A stretch of DNA of 37,396 nt from the NCBI GenBank assembly GCA_044867525.1, contig JBIOVB010000003.1:1-37396 (forward strand), written 5' to 3'. The stretch is from JALYNX01 sp044867525. GTDB lineage: Bacteria; Actinomycetota; Acidimicrobiia; Spongiisociales; ZC4RG35. A program made the translations under genes and the position numbers. Shown one piece after another: positions 16,663 to 24,978 of the stretch. The notes beneath the pieces were generated by a model that was not told the DNA's origin, searched no databases, and was given only the letters and a program-made list of their open reading frames with translations. Within the stretch, counting starts at the first letter, position 1; every line of letters starts with the position of its first letter.

Positions 16663-17805
16663 ATGACGAGCCAGGGGCCCTTCGGGCTAGAGGAAGAACC
16701 AGCATCGCCCCCGCCACGCCGTCGGGTCGACCCCTGGACCCTGATCCTGGGGATCCTGGGTGGGACCCTTCTCGGCACCGGAGTCACATTTGCCATCCTC
16801 GGGTTCACCGGCACGTTCGAGGAGCCTCCGGCCACCACTCTTCCTCCCCCGCCGAGCGTGACCGTGCCTCCCCCGACTACCGCACCGCTCCCCGTTGCCG
16901 AGAGGGCGTCGGCGGCGGCCATCGCCCAGCGCGCGATCCCCTCGATCGTGGCCGTGGAGGTGGGCGAGGCACCCGTCGAGAGCGGTGGCAGCGGGGTCGT
17001 CTATGGAAACGATGGATACGTGATCACCAACGACCACGTGATCGAGGGTGGGGGGACGGTCACCGTCGTGTTCGCCGACGGAGCGCGGTACCCCGCCGAG
17101 ATCATCGGAAGCGACCCGGTGACCGATCTTGCCGTGCTCCATATCGAACGCGGCGATCTGACCAGTCTCGAGATCGGCGACCCGACGGCACTCGAAATCG
17201 GGCAGATGGCAGTGGCAATAGGAAACCCTCTGGCTCTGGTCGGCGGCCCGTCGGTCACCGAAGGGATCGTCAGCGCCCTAGACCGGTGGCTCGAAGTGGA
17301 GGCCGGCAGCGTCCTGTATGGGTTGGTCCAGACCGATGCTCCGATCACCCACGGGTCATCGGGCGGAGCCCTGCTCGACGAGAACGCCCGCCTCATCGGG
17401 ATCACAACCGCGATCGCGGTCTCCGACATCGCCGCCGAGGGGTTCGGCTTCGCGATTCCCATCGATATGGCGATCGGGGTCGCCGACGACCTCATCTCAT
17501 TGGGTGAGGTCAGCCATGCCCTGTTGGGAATTCAGGGCGGGACCTTTCTCGCAGAAGAGTCCGGAGCCGAGTTCCCGGTTGGGGTGCTGGTACAGGACCT
17601 GAGCCCCGGGGGGTCGGCATACGGCGCGGGTGGGGGGCAGGTCAACGACGTCATCGTTGCGCTGGACGGCGCTCCGGTGGCGACACTCGAGCAACTGCTC
17701 GCGGTGCTCCGCAAGAGGCGCGCGGGCGAGGAAGTCAGTCTCGCCGTCGAGAGGGCCGAGTCGAACTTGGATCTGACGGTCACCCTGGCGAGACTCGACT
17801 CGTGA
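16663..17805 (+). CDS. HtrA/DegP-like (S1C) membrane-anchored serine protease with PDZ
   Basis: The 380-residue protein has a short Pro-rich cytoplasmic tail and one transmembrane helix (about 25-47, LILGILGGTLLGTGVTFAIL). A Pro/Thr linker (TLPPPPSVTVPPPTTAPLP) leads to a trypsin-like domain with His125 (VITNDHVIEGG), Asp155 (DPVTDLAVL) and Ser233 (GSSGGALLDENARLIGI). A single PDZ domain (about 280-375, GVLVQDLSPGGSAYGAGG) follows. The nucleophile motif is GSSGG rather than the usual GNSGG. Such proteases degrade or sense misfolded exported proteins; HtrA-type genes in actinobacteria are often SigE targets. The stop overlaps the next gene's GTG by four bases. Confidence 0.93.
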   Translation: MTSQGPFGLEEEPASPPPRRRVDPWTLILGILGGTLLGTGVTFAILGFTGTFEEPPATTLPPPPSVTVPPPTTAPLPVAERASAAAIAQRAIPSIVAVEVGEAPVESGGSGVVYGNDGYVITNDHVIEGGGTVTVVFADGARYPAEIIGSDPVTDLAVLHIERGDLTSLEIGDPTALEIGQMAVAIGNPLALVGGPSVTEGIVSALDRWLEVEAGSVLYGLVQTDAPITHGSSGGALLDENARLIGITTAIAVSDIAAEGFGFAIPIDMAIGVADDLISLGEVSHALLGIQGGTFLAEESGAEFPVGVLVQDLSPGGSAYGAGGGQVNDVIVALDGAPVATLEQLLAVLRKRRAGEEVSLAVERAESNLDLTVTLARLDS

Positions 17806-18872
17806 GCGACGACCTGTTCTCACAGCTGTTCGAGTTGTTCGACCATCCAGGGCCGGTCAACTGGAAGCTCGCAGCAGAAGTGGCACGGCACCTCGCCGGG
17901 GAACCGCAGCCGATCGAGCCCTGGGCCGCAGAGGAGTTCCGAGAGCTGGCCCGGCTTGCCGAGTACCGGGTGGAACAGGTGGCCCCATTTCGCAGCATCC
18001 CGGCTCCTGATGTCCTCCCCACCGACGCCAGGGGATGGGTCGACAGGAGTCTCGAGTCGTACGGGCCGTTGGTGGAGCCCTTCGCCAGTTCCGTGGTCGC
18101 CGAGGGCCCGGTCGCCCCACTCATGGCCCAGCTGACCCCAGCAATCGTCGGGCTTCAGGTGGGGTCCCTGGTGGGCTCACTTTCCTCATGGGTGGTCGCC
18201 TCGTTCGATGCAGGGCTGCCGCAGACCCACCCTGGACCGCTCACGATCCTGGTGCCCAACATCGAGGCCCTTGGGCGCGCCGCCGAGAGCGACCACCGGG
18301 AATTGCGGTTGTGGGTTGTCGCCAACGAGGTCGCGTTCCGTGCGGTGTCACAGCTCCCCTGGATAGAAGACCACCTCGCCGACCTCGTCGGCAGGTACGC
18401 CGATGCCGTGAAGATCGACCCCACCCGTCTCAGTGGCCTGATGGCCGGGGGAACCGATCCCGAGGCGATCGAGGCCGCCATCGAGCAGGCCGGCGGGATC
18501 GAGAGCATCCTCGGGGGGGAGGAGGCGGACGGGCCTCGTCTGGAGCTGGAGGCGTTCCTGGGGACGGTCACCGGGTGTGGGCGCCTTCTGGCCCGTCGGG
18601 CGGTCGGCGACTTGACCCCGAACTTCGATCGGATCACCGCCGAAAGGGACCTGGCCCGCACCGACGCCGACACGCAGACCCCGATTGGGGTCGGCCCGGT
18701 GCCGGCGGAGACCACCAGGCTCGGCGACGCCTTCAACCAGGAAGTGGAGCGTCGTTACGGTGAAGATGCCCTGGAGACCCTCTGGGCCGACCCGACCCGG
18801 ATGCCGAGTGCTGCCGAGCTCAGGGACCCGACCGCCTGGGCGGCAAGGGTCCTACTCGACGGCTGGAACTGA
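17802..18872 (+). CDS. DUF2342-family protein lacking the HExxH zinc motif (pseudo-metalloprotease)
   Basis: The 356-residue protein matches the actinobacterial DUF2342/putative zinc-dependent metalloprotease family. Evidence includes an N-terminal VNWKLAAEVARHLAG segment, LMAQLTPAIVGLQVGSLVGS, ILVPNIEALGRA and LWVVANEVAFRAVSQLPWIE. In active members the last segment reads HEVTHA; here residues 175-179 are NEVAF, so both zinc-binding histidines are gone. Family members usually also have a downstream Glu ligand, which cannot rescue this site. It is probably a scaffold or binding protein, or a decaying enzyme, although the rest is intact. It starts with GTG inside the stop of the HtrA-like gene, so the two are likely made together. 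Confidence 0.8.
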   Translation: MSDDLFSQLFELFDHPGPVNWKLAAEVARHLAGEPQPIEPWAAEEFRELARLAEYRVEQVAPFRSIPAPDVLPTDARGWVDRSLESYGPLVEPFASSVVAEGPVAPLMAQLTPAIVGLQVGSLVGSLSSWVVASFDAGLPQTHPGPLTILVPNIEALGRAAESDHRELRLWVVANEVAFRAVSQLPWIEDHLADLVGRYADAVKIDPTRLSGLMAGGTDPEAIEAAIEQAGGIESILGGEEADGPRLELEAFLGTVTGCGRLLARRAVGDLTPNFDRITAERDLARTDADTQTPIGVGPVPAETTRLGDAFNQEVERRYGEDALETLWADPTRMPSAAELRDPTAWAARVLLDGWN

Positions 18873-18888
18873 CCGACGGGAGGAACCG

Positions 18889-19347
18889 ATGCCGCTGACC
18901 GTTGGGACCCCCGCACCCGATTTCACACTGGTCAGCCATGAGCGGGAGAAGGTCTCCCCCGAGACACTGCGCGGCAAGCGCTCGATGATCGTCTTCATGC
19001 CTTACCCGTTCACCAGCACCTGCGACAGCGAAATGTGCGATATCAGGGACACCTGGAGCACCTATCAGGGCCTGGACACCAATGTCGTGGTGATCACCTG
19101 TCACCCGGGGTCGACGAATCGGGTGTGGGCGAGTCAGAACGGCTACCAGTTCCCGATCCTGGCGGACTACTGGCCCCACGGTGAGGTCTCGCGGCTCTAC
19201 GACAGCTTCGACGAGAAGTACGGGTACTCCAAGCGCACCACCTACATCCTCGATTCCGAGGGGATCATCCGTGACGTGTTCGCCTCCGATGTCCTCGGAG
19301 AGGCCAGGGATTACAGCCTCTATCCCAATGCGCTGACCTCGCTCTGA
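18889..19347 (+). CDS. AhpE-type peroxiredoxin
   Basis: The 152-residue thioredoxin-fold peroxidase carries PYPFTSTCDSEMCDIRD, with Cys45 as the peroxidatic residue; a second Cys50 could act in resolution. VWASQNGYQFPILADYWPHG and VSRLYDSFDEKYG closely match mycobacterial AhpE as I recall it. It reduces hydroperoxides and peroxynitrite in the cytosol. The ATG at 18889 has GGGAGG six bases upstream; an upstream extension reads into the DUF2342 gene. It lies 16 bp after that gene and probably shares its transcript. It converges with the ZIP gene, with only seven bases between stops. Confidence 0.92.
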   Translation: MPLTVGTPAPDFTLVSHEREKVSPETLRGKRSMIVFMPYPFTSTCDSEMCDIRDTWSTYQGLDTNVVVITCHPGSTNRVWASQNGYQFPILADYWPHGEVSRLYDSFDEKYGYSKRTTYILDSEGIIRDVFASDVLGEARDYSLYPNALTSL

Positions 19348-19354
19348 CCGAGGG

Positions 19355-20068
19355 TCAGCCCGCCAGCCAGTTGATGGCGATCGCCACCGCGAAGCCGAAG
19401 GAGGTGGCCAGCCCGACGGGCCGATGCGCCTCGCGATAAGCCTGGGGGATCATCGTCGTGGCGAGCATGGTGAGGATCGCACCACCGGCGAAGGCGAGCA
19501 CGAACGCCACCGTGCGCGGGGTCGCACCGTCGAGGACGGCGTAACCGATCGCCGCAGCAGCCGCACTGACCAACGCCACGGCCACCCACAACGACAGAAC
19601 CCTGCGCTTGCTCCAACCCGAGTCCAACATCTGACTGGAAGCTCCCACTGCCTCCGGCAGGTTGGAGATGAAGACCGCTACCAGCATCGAGATCCCGATC
19701 TCGCCGGTTTGGAGAAGGGTCAGGCCGAGCACCGCCGACTCGGGCACACCGTCGAGGATGGTGCCCAGGACGATGGAAAGGCCGGAACCATCGCCCTCAC
19801 CTCGGCCTCCCATCCGATCGATCAACGAGTCGCCGATGTAGAAGACCAGGACGCCGCTGAAAAACCCGAAGGCGACGTCTCCCAGCCCATTCGACACCGT
19901 CAGCGCCTCGTCGACGAGCTCGAAAGAGACAGCGCTGATGAGCACCCCCGCCCCAAATCCCATCACCAGCCCCAGCGTCCGCGTGCGGGGCTCATGAACG
20001 AAGACGACCAACGCACCTATCACCAGCGACGAGGCAGCGAGCAGCCCCCACATGAAAGCCTCACCCAT
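19355..20068 (-). CDS. ZIP family divalent metal transporter
   Basis: The 237-residue protein has about eight hydrophobic helices. The paired ZIP metal-site helices can be seen as SIVLGTILDGVPESAVLGL (TM4) and VFISNLPEAVGASSQM (TM5). The usual first His of the TM4 HNxxEG motif is replaced (LDGVPES), as in the ZupT-like subgroup with altered selectivity, so the transported metal is uncertain. Its ATG overlaps the stop of the BrkB-like gene by one base (TGATG), pointing to translational coupling. Confidence 0.82.
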   Translation of the reverse strand: MGEAFMWGLLAASSLVIGALVVFVHEPRTRTLGLVMGFGAGVLISAVSFELVDEALTVSNGLGDVAFGFFSGVLVFYIGDSLIDRMGGRGEGDGSGLSIVLGTILDGVPESAVLGLTLLQTGEIGISMLVAVFISNLPEAVGASSQMLDSGWSKRRVLSLWVAVALVSAAAAAIGYAVLDGATPRTVAFVLAFAGGAILTMLATTMIPQAYREAHRPVGLATSFGFAVAIAINWLAG

Positions 20069-20991
20069 CAGGCAGGATCTCCATGATTCGGCGTCGATCT
20101 GATGGCCTCATCGGCTGATGCGTTCAGGCCCACCGCGGCCACCCAGACCCGGCAGATGATGAACAGCCAAGCCAGGAACACCGACGCCGCTCCCAAGGCT
20201 CCGTAGAGGTCGTCGACCCGATTCAGTCGATTCGTGAAGTAGATGCCGACGGCGCGGGTGACCAGGAGGCCAACCGCGAAGAGGACGGCGCCGGGAAGCA
20301 TCCTCTTCCAACCCACACCAACGGGATGCGGGAGATAGTTGAAGGTCCACACGCCCACTGCCACCAGCAACCCGGTTTCCACAGTGAGTATGAGGAAGTC
20401 GCTGGCGAACGGGCCGCTCAACAACGCGATCACCAATTGGTGACCGGCCATCACGATCAGCACGGCGAGGCTGAGGACCCCGGAGGCAGCCAATGGGTTG
20501 TGATTCATCTGCGGCGGCACACTCCAGGCGAGACCGCTTATCAGCCGTGCGGCCTTGACCACCCCCATTCCACCCCAGAGCAGAAGGATCAGACCGATGA
20601 CGAGCAGGTACCAGCGTGACCGTTCCGATCCCTCGACCGCCTGTGCCACGGTGGCGGCCATGGCAGACGACAGGCCGGCCTCGAGGGCAACCTCCTCGGG
20701 GGGATCATCGAAAAGGTCGATCAAGCCTCCGAACAGCGCGACCACCACCAGAGCCAAGGGAAGCAACCAGAGGAAGACCCTGAACGCCAGACCGCCCGAG
20801 AGCAGGCCTCCCAGGAAGCGACGATCCCGGTTGAACGCCTCGACAACGACTCGCACCGATTCGCGCCGTTCCTGCTCGCGGGCCAGGATCTCGGCACCGG
20901 CCTTCTTGAGAGCATCGGCTCGGGCCTTTGCCCTCTCGATCCGCCCCGGGCTCGTCTCGTTGGGCTGCCCAGCCTCTTCGGGGCCGGTCAT
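20068..20991 (-). CDS. YihY/BrkB family inner membrane protein
   Basis: The 307-residue protein has a charged N-terminal helix (about 20-55), then the BrkB/YihY core of about six helices. Visible landmarks are GGLLSGGLAFRVFLWLLPLA near the start, LLWGGMGVVKAARLISGLAW, and a C-terminal DLYGALGAASVFLAWLFIIC segment. The family was once called ribonuclease BN in error; its role is unknown, and transporter and lipid-related functions have been suggested. The gene precedes and overlaps the ZIP gene. It is divergent from the SulP gene with 78 bp between starts; no clear promoter stands out there. Confidence 0.88.
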   Translation of the reverse strand: MTGPEEAGQPNETSPGRIERAKARADALKKAGAEILAREQERRESVRVVVEAFNRDRRFLGGLLSGGLAFRVFLWLLPLALVVVALFGGLIDLFDDPPEEVALEAGLSSAMAATVAQAVEGSERSRWYLLVIGLILLLWGGMGVVKAARLISGLAWSVPPQMNHNPLAASGVLSLAVLIVMAGHQLVIALLSGPFASDFLILTVETGLLVAVGVWTFNYLPHPVGVGWKRMLPGAVLFAVGLLVTRAVGIYFTNRLNRVDDLYGALGAASVFLAWLFIICRVWVAAVGLNASADEAIRSTPNHGDPA

Positions 20992-21069
20992 CGACCTGAC
21001 GCTATACGAATCGACCCATGTTCCGACTAGGTTCGAAGGGGACCTCGATGGTTTCGGCCCCTTTATGAA

Positions 21070-22821
21070 ATGACCAAACTGTCCGAACGGGGGGGCTCGT
21101 TGAGGCCCAAGCCCGGCACGCTGAAAAAGGACGCAGTGGCCGGCCTGCCAGGCGCCATCGGGAGCGTGCCCGACGGGATGGCCTCCGCGGTCCTTGCCGG
21201 GGTCAACCCCGTCTACGGCCTCTATGCCAGCTTCGCGGGGCCGATCGCCGGTGGCCTCACCGCCAGCACCCGGCTGATGGTGATCACTACGACCACTGCT
21301 GCCGCGCTGGCAGCCGGTTCCGCCCTCTCCTCGATCGACGCCGCAGATCGGCCCGCCTCACTCTTTTTGATCGTCTTGTTCGCCGGCGCCTTCATGGTCC
21401 TCGCCGGGGTACTGAAGTTGGGCAGGTACACGCGGTTCGTCTCCCACTCGGTGATGATCGGCTTCCTCACCGGGGTGGCAGCCAACATCGTCTTCGGGCA
21501 GTTGCCCGACCTGACTGGAGTGGAGGCCGAGGGCGAGAACGCGATCGGCAAGGCCCTGGATGTGATCCTCCACCCCGGGTCCATCGACTGGCCGTCCCTC
21601 CTGGTCGGGCTCGGTGCGGTGGCCATCCTTGTCGTGCTGGGGCGCACTCCGCTCGCCTCGTACTCCTCGATCATCGCCCTGATCCTCCCGACTGTGCTCA
21701 CGCTCAGCAACGAGACGATCGCCAGGGTCGAGGACGTCGGCGCCATACCCCGTGGTTTCCCCCTTCCAGCCCTCCCCCAATTGGGCCTGATCACGCCGGC
21801 GATCATCGCGACTTCCTTGGCCATCGCCGCCATCGTGCTGGTTCAGGGCGCCGGAGTCGCCGAGTCGGCGCCCAACCGTGATCGATCACGATCCAATCCG
21901 GATCAGGACTTCATCGCCCAGGGCGCGGGGAACCTCGCGGCCGGCCTCTTCCGGGGAATGCCGGTGGGCGGCTCGGTCGGCCAGACCGCGCTCAATGTCA
22001 GCGCGGGAGCGGTGGATCGTTGGGCGTCGATCTTCTCAGGTGTCTGGATGCTGGTGATCCTGGTCGCCTTTTCCGGAGTCGTCGGGGTGGTGGCTATGCC
22101 GACGCTCGCCGCCGTACTCATAGTCGCCGCCATCGGCTCCCTGCGCGTGGGCCAGATCCAGAGCATCATGCGCACGGGCCCCAACTCCCAGATCGCCCTG
22201 GTCGCCACCTTTCTGGCCACGCTCTTCTTGCCGATCACGGCCGCGGTTGGGATCGGGGTGGTCCTCTCCCTGATGCTCCAACTCAACCAGGAGGCGATCG
22301 ACCTCAAAGTGGTGGAATGGGTTCCCCGTCCGGACGGAGGGTTCGAGGAGCACCCGGCGCCACTCGTTCTGCCCAGCCATGCGGTCACGGTTCTCCATAC
22401 CTACGGGAGTCTCTTCTACGCCGGAGCCCGGACCCTCCAGGCGCGGCTGCCGCCGGTTGGGGAGGCCGTGGAACCGGTCGTCATCATCCGGATCCGGGGC
22501 CGCTCCATGCTGGGCGCCACCGCTTTCGAGGTGATCACCGACTACGCGGAGCGACTGGCGGACGCCGGCGGCCGTCTCTACCTGAGCGGAGTGGAGCCAT
22601 CGGTGATGCTGCAGTTCGAGCGCACCGGGCATGTCACCACCGCGGGCCCGATAAGGGTTCTGGAAGCCACCCCCAACGTCGAGGATTCGACCCGGTCCGC
22701 CCTCGAGGAGGCGGAGGCCTGGTTGGTCAGCAAGCGAGCCGACGACGAGCCGAGCCCCGAAGGAAACCCGCCACCGCGGGATGTCGGGACCTGGATCAAG
22801 GGACTGTTCCGACGAAAGTGA
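21070..22821 (+). CDS. SulP family anion transporter with STAS-like tail
   Basis: The 583-residue protein shows SulP features. The N-terminal KKDAVAGLPGAIGSVPDGMA and ANPVYGLYASF-like GVNPVYGLYASFAGPI correspond to the family's first helices. A run of about 10-12 helices follows, including NLAAGLFRGMPVGGSVGQTA, the family substrate-site stretch. The C-terminus (about 465-540, VVIIRIRGRSMLGATAFEVI) is a STAS-type domain, though the Ser/Thr phosphorylation loop is not obvious. SulP proteins carry sulfate, bicarbonate or other anions; the substrate cannot be fixed from sequence alone. No Shine-Dalgarno sequence precedes the ATG. It converges with the RseB-like gene. Confidence 0.9.
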   Translation: MTKLSERGGSLRPKPGTLKKDAVAGLPGAIGSVPDGMASAVLAGVNPVYGLYASFAGPIAGGLTASTRLMVITTTTAAALAAGSALSSIDAADRPASLFLIVLFAGAFMVLAGVLKLGRYTRFVSHSVMIGFLTGVAANIVFGQLPDLTGVEAEGENAIGKALDVILHPGSIDWPSLLVGLGAVAILVVLGRTPLASYSSIIALILPTVLTLSNETIARVEDVGAIPRGFPLPALPQLGLITPAIIATSLAIAAIVLVQGAGVAESAPNRDRSRSNPDQDFIAQGAGNLAAGLFRGMPVGGSVGQTALNVSAGAVDRWASIFSGVWMLVILVAFSGVVGVVAMPTLAAVLIVAAIGSLRVGQIQSIMRTGPNSQIALVATFLATLFLPITAAVGIGVVLSLMLQLNQEAIDLKVVEWVPRPDGGFEEHPAPLVLPSHAVTVLHTYGSLFYAGARTLQARLPPVGEAVEPVVIIRIRGRSMLGATAFEVITDYAERLADAGGRLYLSGVEPSVMLQFERTGHVTTAGPIRVLEATPNVEDSTRSALEEAEAWLVSKRADDEPSPEGNPPPRDVGTWIKGLFRRK

Positions 22822-22833
22822 GGCTGCGGCGCC

Positions 22834-23739
22834 CTATCCGAAAAGGCTTCGCCAGACCCGCTGCAGGAAGCCGGGGCTGCTCGGTGCGGCCAGCCCGGCG
22901 AGCACTGCGGTGTGCATGTCGGGAGGCAGGTCTCCGACGAGCGCCATACCGCCATCCCGGGTCTCCCAGCTGTACGTGACCTGGCCCGGGGAGAAGGCCC
23001 GGGCGTAGACGTCATCCTCGATGACGAGGGCCCCAGGATCCTCGAGGGCGATCAGGGAGGGGGTCCGGAACACCGCGAACGAGAAGAAGCCGTCGGAGTA
23101 GTAGGCGAACACCAGGCCCTCGCCGTCCTCGTAAATGTCGAGCCGCCGGAATTCGCCAAGAATCTCCGGGAACTCCGCGACGGCACCCGGCTCCAGAGCC
23201 TCGGTGGACTCAAGGGTGGTCGCCGGCTCGTTCGCCCCTGAAGGGTCGAATTCGACGAACTTGCGCTCGCAGTACACGGACCCGTCCTCGTTGTAGGTGA
23301 CCACGCTGAGCAATACCCCGGTGCTGCCGTCGACGATCAACTCCGCGCGAAGGATCTCTCCCGCATACAGCTTGTAGAGGCCCGCCTTGCGGTTGAGGAA
23401 GGGATGAGCGGTTCCGTCGTCGACGACATATGTGGGCTCGGCATCGACGTCCTCAGAGGTGACCGAGGCGCTGGTCACAACTGCGCCTTCCCGCACCAAC
23501 TCCCATCCGCCGGAGCCGGCAGACACCTCCACCTCTCCAGAGACGTGGAGCCCGGCGCCTGTCTGCTCCAGGGAGACAACTGCGTTCTTCGCGCCGTCGG
23601 GCGTGGCGCAGCTGATCACCTGCTCGGCGGTATAGGAGGCCTCCCGGCTCCGATCGAGCAGCTCGTCGAGCTCAACCGCCGAGGCACTCACAGCTGGAAC
23701 GACCGTCAGCAAGGCAACCGCTGTCAAGAGTCGTCTCAC
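22834..23739 (-). CDS. RseB/MucB-like extracytoplasmic regulator
   Basis: The 301-residue protein has a signal peptide (LLTAVALLTVVPAVSASA) and no further helix, so it is secreted or surface-located. The middle part, GLYKLYAGEILRAELIVDGS then TGVLLSVVTYNEDGSVY, resembles the RseB/LolA-like fold in which a lipid or lipoprotein is sensed. The C-terminal domain (about 190-290) corresponds to the second RseB domain. Its GTG start overlaps the anti-sigma stop by four bases, placing it third in sigma-anti-sigma-RseB order. In proteobacteria RseB shields RseA from cleavage; the same role is inferred here, with moderate confidence as similarity is low. Confidence 0.65.
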   Translation of the reverse strand: MRRLLTAVALLTVVPAVSASAVELDELLDRSREASYTAEQVISCATPDGAKNAVVSLEQTGAGLHVSGEVEVSAGSGGWELVREGAVVTSASVTSEDVDAEPTYVVDDGTAHPFLNRKAGLYKLYAGEILRAELIVDGSTGVLLSVVTYNEDGSVYCERKFVEFDPSGANEPATTLESTEALEPGAVAEFPEILGEFRRLDIYEDGEGLVFAYYSDGFFSFAVFRTPSLIALEDPGALVIEDDVYARAFSPGQVTYSWETRDGGMALVGDLPPDMHTAVLAGLAAPSSPGFLQRVWRSLFG

Positions 23740-24149
23740 TCGGTCACATCCCTCACGTCAGGAACCATCACCTTTGCCGGACCGAATGCAGGATCGAGGG
23801 AGACCCTGGCCCCGAAACGGCTGTTGAGATCGTCGACCGAAAGGGCGCTCGGAGGCGGGGTGAGCAAGGCGGCCAGGGTCACCACGATCGCGATCACGGC
23901 CGCTGCGGCCCCCACCCACAAGCCGCGATTGCGATGGAGGGGGACGACTGAGGGCTCGGCTTCGCCAAGGAGGCCTGAGGGCAGCTCGAGCACCGGCAAT
24001 GAGCGCACCCCGCTCCGCACCCGCTGCATGCGCTCCATCTCCCCGGCGCAGGTACCACAGCGCGACATGTGGTCCAGCAGCTGCCGGATTTCACTCGGGG
24101 TGAGCTCACCATCCAGATAGGCGCTCAGTAGCTCATTGGGATGGCTCAC
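23736..24149 (-). CDS. Zinc-finger (ZAS) anti-sigma factor
   Basis: The 137-residue protein opens with a ZAS domain: LLSAYLDGELTPSEIRQLLD leads to His27, Cys31 and Cys34 in HMSRCGTCAGEM, the Hx3Cx2C signature. A single transmembrane helix follows at about 76-96 (GLWVGAAAAVIAIVVTLAAL) with a short external tail. This is the usual layout of RseA/RsiW-type membrane anti-sigma factors. The ATG overlaps the sigma gene's stop by four bases and its own stop overlaps the RseB-like start, so expression is coupled on both sides. Confidence 0.92.
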   Translation of the reverse strand: MSHPNELLSAYLDGELTPSEIRQLLDHMSRCGTCAGEMERMQRVRSGVRSLPVLELPSGLLGEAEPSVVPLHRNRGLWVGAAAAVIAIVVTLAALLTPPPSALSVDDLNSRFGARVSLDPAFGPAKVMVPDVRDVTE

Positions 24150-24649
24150 GTCAACAACTCCACGAGGAGCTTCCGGCCGCGATGGATGCGGCTGCGAACT
24201 GTCCCGATCGGTACCGCCACCGCAGTGGCGATCTCCTCGTATGAGAGCCCGACGATGTCACAAAGCACCACCGCCTCCCTGAATTCGTAGGGCAGCTCGA
24301 GAAGGGCTTTCTGGATGTCATCACCGATCGAGATCCTCGAATACTCGACGTCGGCCGATGGAGCCGAGGCGATGTCCCAACGATCGATGTCTTCGGGGAT
24401 GGGATAGGTGGGCCTCCGGTTGCGCCTCCGAACCTCGTCGAGGAAGGCGTTCCGCGTGATCCTCCACAGCCAGCCCTCGAAGCTCCCGGGCTGATACGAG
24501 GCGAGGCCACGCCGGACTCTGAGTAGGACCTCCTGGACCAGATCCGCGGCGTCGTCGGAGTTACCGGTGAGCCGGTAGGCGAAGTTGTAGATCTTCCTGC
24601 CATAGACACGAGCGACCTCTTCCCAGGTGAGTGGGACGGACTCTTCCAC
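24146..24649 (-). CDS. ECF RNA polymerase sigma factor (SigE/RpoE-like)
   Basis: The 167-residue ECF sigma factor carries region 2 (FAYRLTGNSDDAADLVQEVL, with the -10-recognition FEGWLWRITRNAFLDEVRRR) and region 4 (LLELPYEFREAVVLCDIVGL, SYEEIATAVAVPIGTVRSRI). It starts with GTG 24649 after an AGG. It heads a three-gene overlapping unit with its anti-sigma factor and an RseB-like protein, resembling the sigE-rseA envelope-stress system of mycobacteria. In those bacteria htrA and tatB follow; here TatA is upstream and the HtrA-like gene is about 7 kb away. A self-type promoter candidate lies directly upstream. Confidence 0.94.
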   Translation of the reverse strand: MEESVPLTWEEVARVYGRKIYNFAYRLTGNSDDAADLVQEVLLRVRRGLASYQPGSFEGWLWRITRNAFLDEVRRRNRRPTYPIPEDIDRWDIASAPSADVEYSRISIGDDIQKALLELPYEFREAVVLCDIVGLSYEEIATAVAVPIGTVRSRIHRGRKLLVELLT

Positions 24650-24665
24650 TGAGACCTACACCTTC

Positions 24666-24691
24666 AACGCCGGGCGCCGACGGCCGGTTCC
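24666..24691 (-). promoter_or_regulatory. Candidate ECF-type (autoregulatory) promoter of the sigma gene
   Basis: On the minus strand GGAAC (24687-24691) and GTT (24666-24668) are separated by 18 bp. They match the GGAAC-N(16-18)-GTT pattern known for SigE/SigH-type sigma factors of Actinobacteria. The -10 element ends 16 bp before the GTG start, leaving a leader of about 8 bases with AGG. The GC-rich spacer can also pair with itself. Confidence 0.55.
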
Positions 24692-24701
24692 TAGGGGTCC
24701 G

Positions 24702-24923
24702 CTAGGTGTCCGTGGTCTTCGGATCCGGGGTCTGTGGATCCGTGGGCTGCGTGTCCGAGGCCTGGGCGTCCGGCTCTGTCTCGCTGCCTTGCTCGACACC
24801 CTTGCGAAACTCCTTGGCAGATGCGCCGAGAGAGCGGGCGAGGTCGGGAAGCTTTCTCGCCCCGAAGATGAGGACCACGATCAGCAGGATGATCAAGAGC
24901 TCTTGGCCTTTCATACCGAACAT
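24702..24923 (-). CDS. tatA: Sec-independent protein translocase subunit TatA/TatE
   Basis: The 73-residue protein has a short N-terminal transmembrane helix (GQELLIILLIVVLIFG) and then the Tat hinge and amphipathic helix, FGARKLPDLARSLGASAKEF. The tail is Pro/Asp/Thr-rich. This is the pore-forming TatA type, which moves folded twin-arginine substrates. An ideal AGGAGG lies five bases before the ATG at 24923. It is immediately upstream of the sigma gene (52 bp), echoing the sigE-tat association of mycobacteria. TatC is not present in the window. Confidence 0.93.
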   Translation of the reverse strand: MFGMKGQELLIILLIVVLIFGARKLPDLARSLGASAKEFRKGVEQGSETEPDAQASDTQPTDPQTPDPKTTDT

Positions 24924-24978
24924 GGGGACCTCCTAGGACGTCAGCTTAACCCTGGGCCACGGGTTTTCGGCCTGGCGC

